This document shows positions 63,887 through 64,000 of a DNA stretch of 64,000 nt, piece by piece. Under the pieces are notes generated by a model. That model saw only the letters and a list, made by a program, of their open reading frames with translations, was not told the DNA's origin and did no database searches. Numbering within the stretch: position 1 is the stretch's first letter; the number at the start of each line of letters is the position of its first letter. Location of the stretch: assembly GCF_021602585.1 (NCBI RefSeq), contig NZ_BQIP01000024.1, positions 28,697 through 92,696 on the forward strand, given 5' to 3'. The DNA comes from Pseudomonas faucium. Its GTDB lineage: Bacteria; Pseudomonadota; Gammaproteobacteria; Pseudomonadales; Pseudomonadaceae. The position numbers were made by a program, and so were the translations under genes.

Positions 63887-64000
63887 ATTCTATGGTTGGG
63901 GGCAAAGTTTTTTGCCCCCGTTACTGATGTATTCGCTTTGGTTTTTCATCAGGGCGAACGCAATTCTGGCTAATTTCCGGGACAGGATGACGAGGGCCTG
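63887..64000 (-). mobile_element. IS110-family element, one end (cut by window edge)
   Basis: The last 114 bp contain the 3' end of a transposase gene on the minus strand and join the broken REP at about 63886/63887. IS110-family elements lack terminal inverted repeats and are site-specific; P. putida members (ISPpu9, ISPpu10) are known from memory to target REPs. Confidence 0.7.
63890..64000 (-). CDS. IS110-family transposase, C-terminal 36 residues only
   Basis: The frame enters from the right edge and ends at TAG (63890-63892): QALVILSRKLARIAFALMKN then QSEYISNGGKKLCPQP. The ARKLARIAF-like block followed by a short polar tail is the usual end of IS110/IS116 transposases (second catalytic domain). 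A 9-bp stem GGGGGCAAA/TTTGCCCCC (63898-63919) lies within the last codons and may end transcripts. Most of the gene is outside the window. Confidence 0.7.
   Translation of the reverse strand, partial: QALVILSRKLARIAFALMKNQSEYISNGGKKLCPQP

Overview
The window reads as chromosomal DNA of a fluorescent Pseudomonas, most like the P. putida group. GC is high and even. Codons end in G or C. REP palindromes of the P. putida type (core GCCGGCTTGCCGGC) recur between genes, and gene content (GltS, NhaA, SdsA-type alkylsulfatase, MoxR/Bat operon, an IS110 element at a REP) fits. I see no tRNA, rRNA, CRISPR array or prophage. About 45 genes are supported.

Layout. 0-4 kb: an IclR regulator, formimidoylglutamase and a GltS glutamate symporter (left edge, partial), divergent from an MFS transporter. 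4-7.7 kb: a 222-bp palindromic repeat, then an 8-oxoguanine deaminase-type amidohydrolase and an NCS2 nucleobase permease. 7.7-13 kb: NhaA, then a divergent locus in which an ECF sigma factor and its NrsF-type membrane anti-sigma face a bufferin-type RiPP operon (precursor, MNIO enzyme, DUF2063 partner, DoxX). Both divergent promoters carry exactly GTAACC-N16-CGAA. 13-22 kb: an AspT-family exchanger, a secreted alkylsulfatase with a FadL-type porin, a DUF3313 lipoprotein, an AraC regulator and an MscS channel. 22-34 kb, minus strand: an MFS/spermidine-synthase-like fusion, a periplasmic arylsulfatase, and a tightly packed moxR-DUF58-DUF4381-VWA-VWA/TPR-BatD-HAD operon. 34-39 kb: an octaheme cytochrome with HEAT/TPR tail, divergent from two DUF1254/DUF1214 proteins.

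39.5-56 kb holds the most unusual system: a periplasmic adaptor, a GAF-like/HlyD fusion, a PqqD-like/site-2-protease/HlyD fusion, a 3,511-residue repeat protein and a TolC-family lipoprotein, all co-directional. It looks like an envelope-spanning export machine for the giant protein, yet has no ABC ATPase and the giant protein shows no RTX repeats. The giant protein starts with a LExRxLFDGA motif, then a DUF4347 domain with His-Gly and Gly-Cys motifs, DUF11-like domains, an SdrD-B-like domain and nine VCBS-type repeats. A PBP2 paralog follows it.

58-64 kb: a FeaR/AraC-like regulator, a small cytochrome c and an outer-membrane channel, each of the latter two preceded by a tandem pair of TGGCA-N8-AA(A) sites spaced exactly 21 bp. 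Then come a MarR regulator divergent from an amidase and an NTF2/SnoaL-fold protein, possibly an indoleacetate-type (iac-like) set. The right edge holds the C-terminus of an IS110-family transposase whose end interrupts a REP palindrome.
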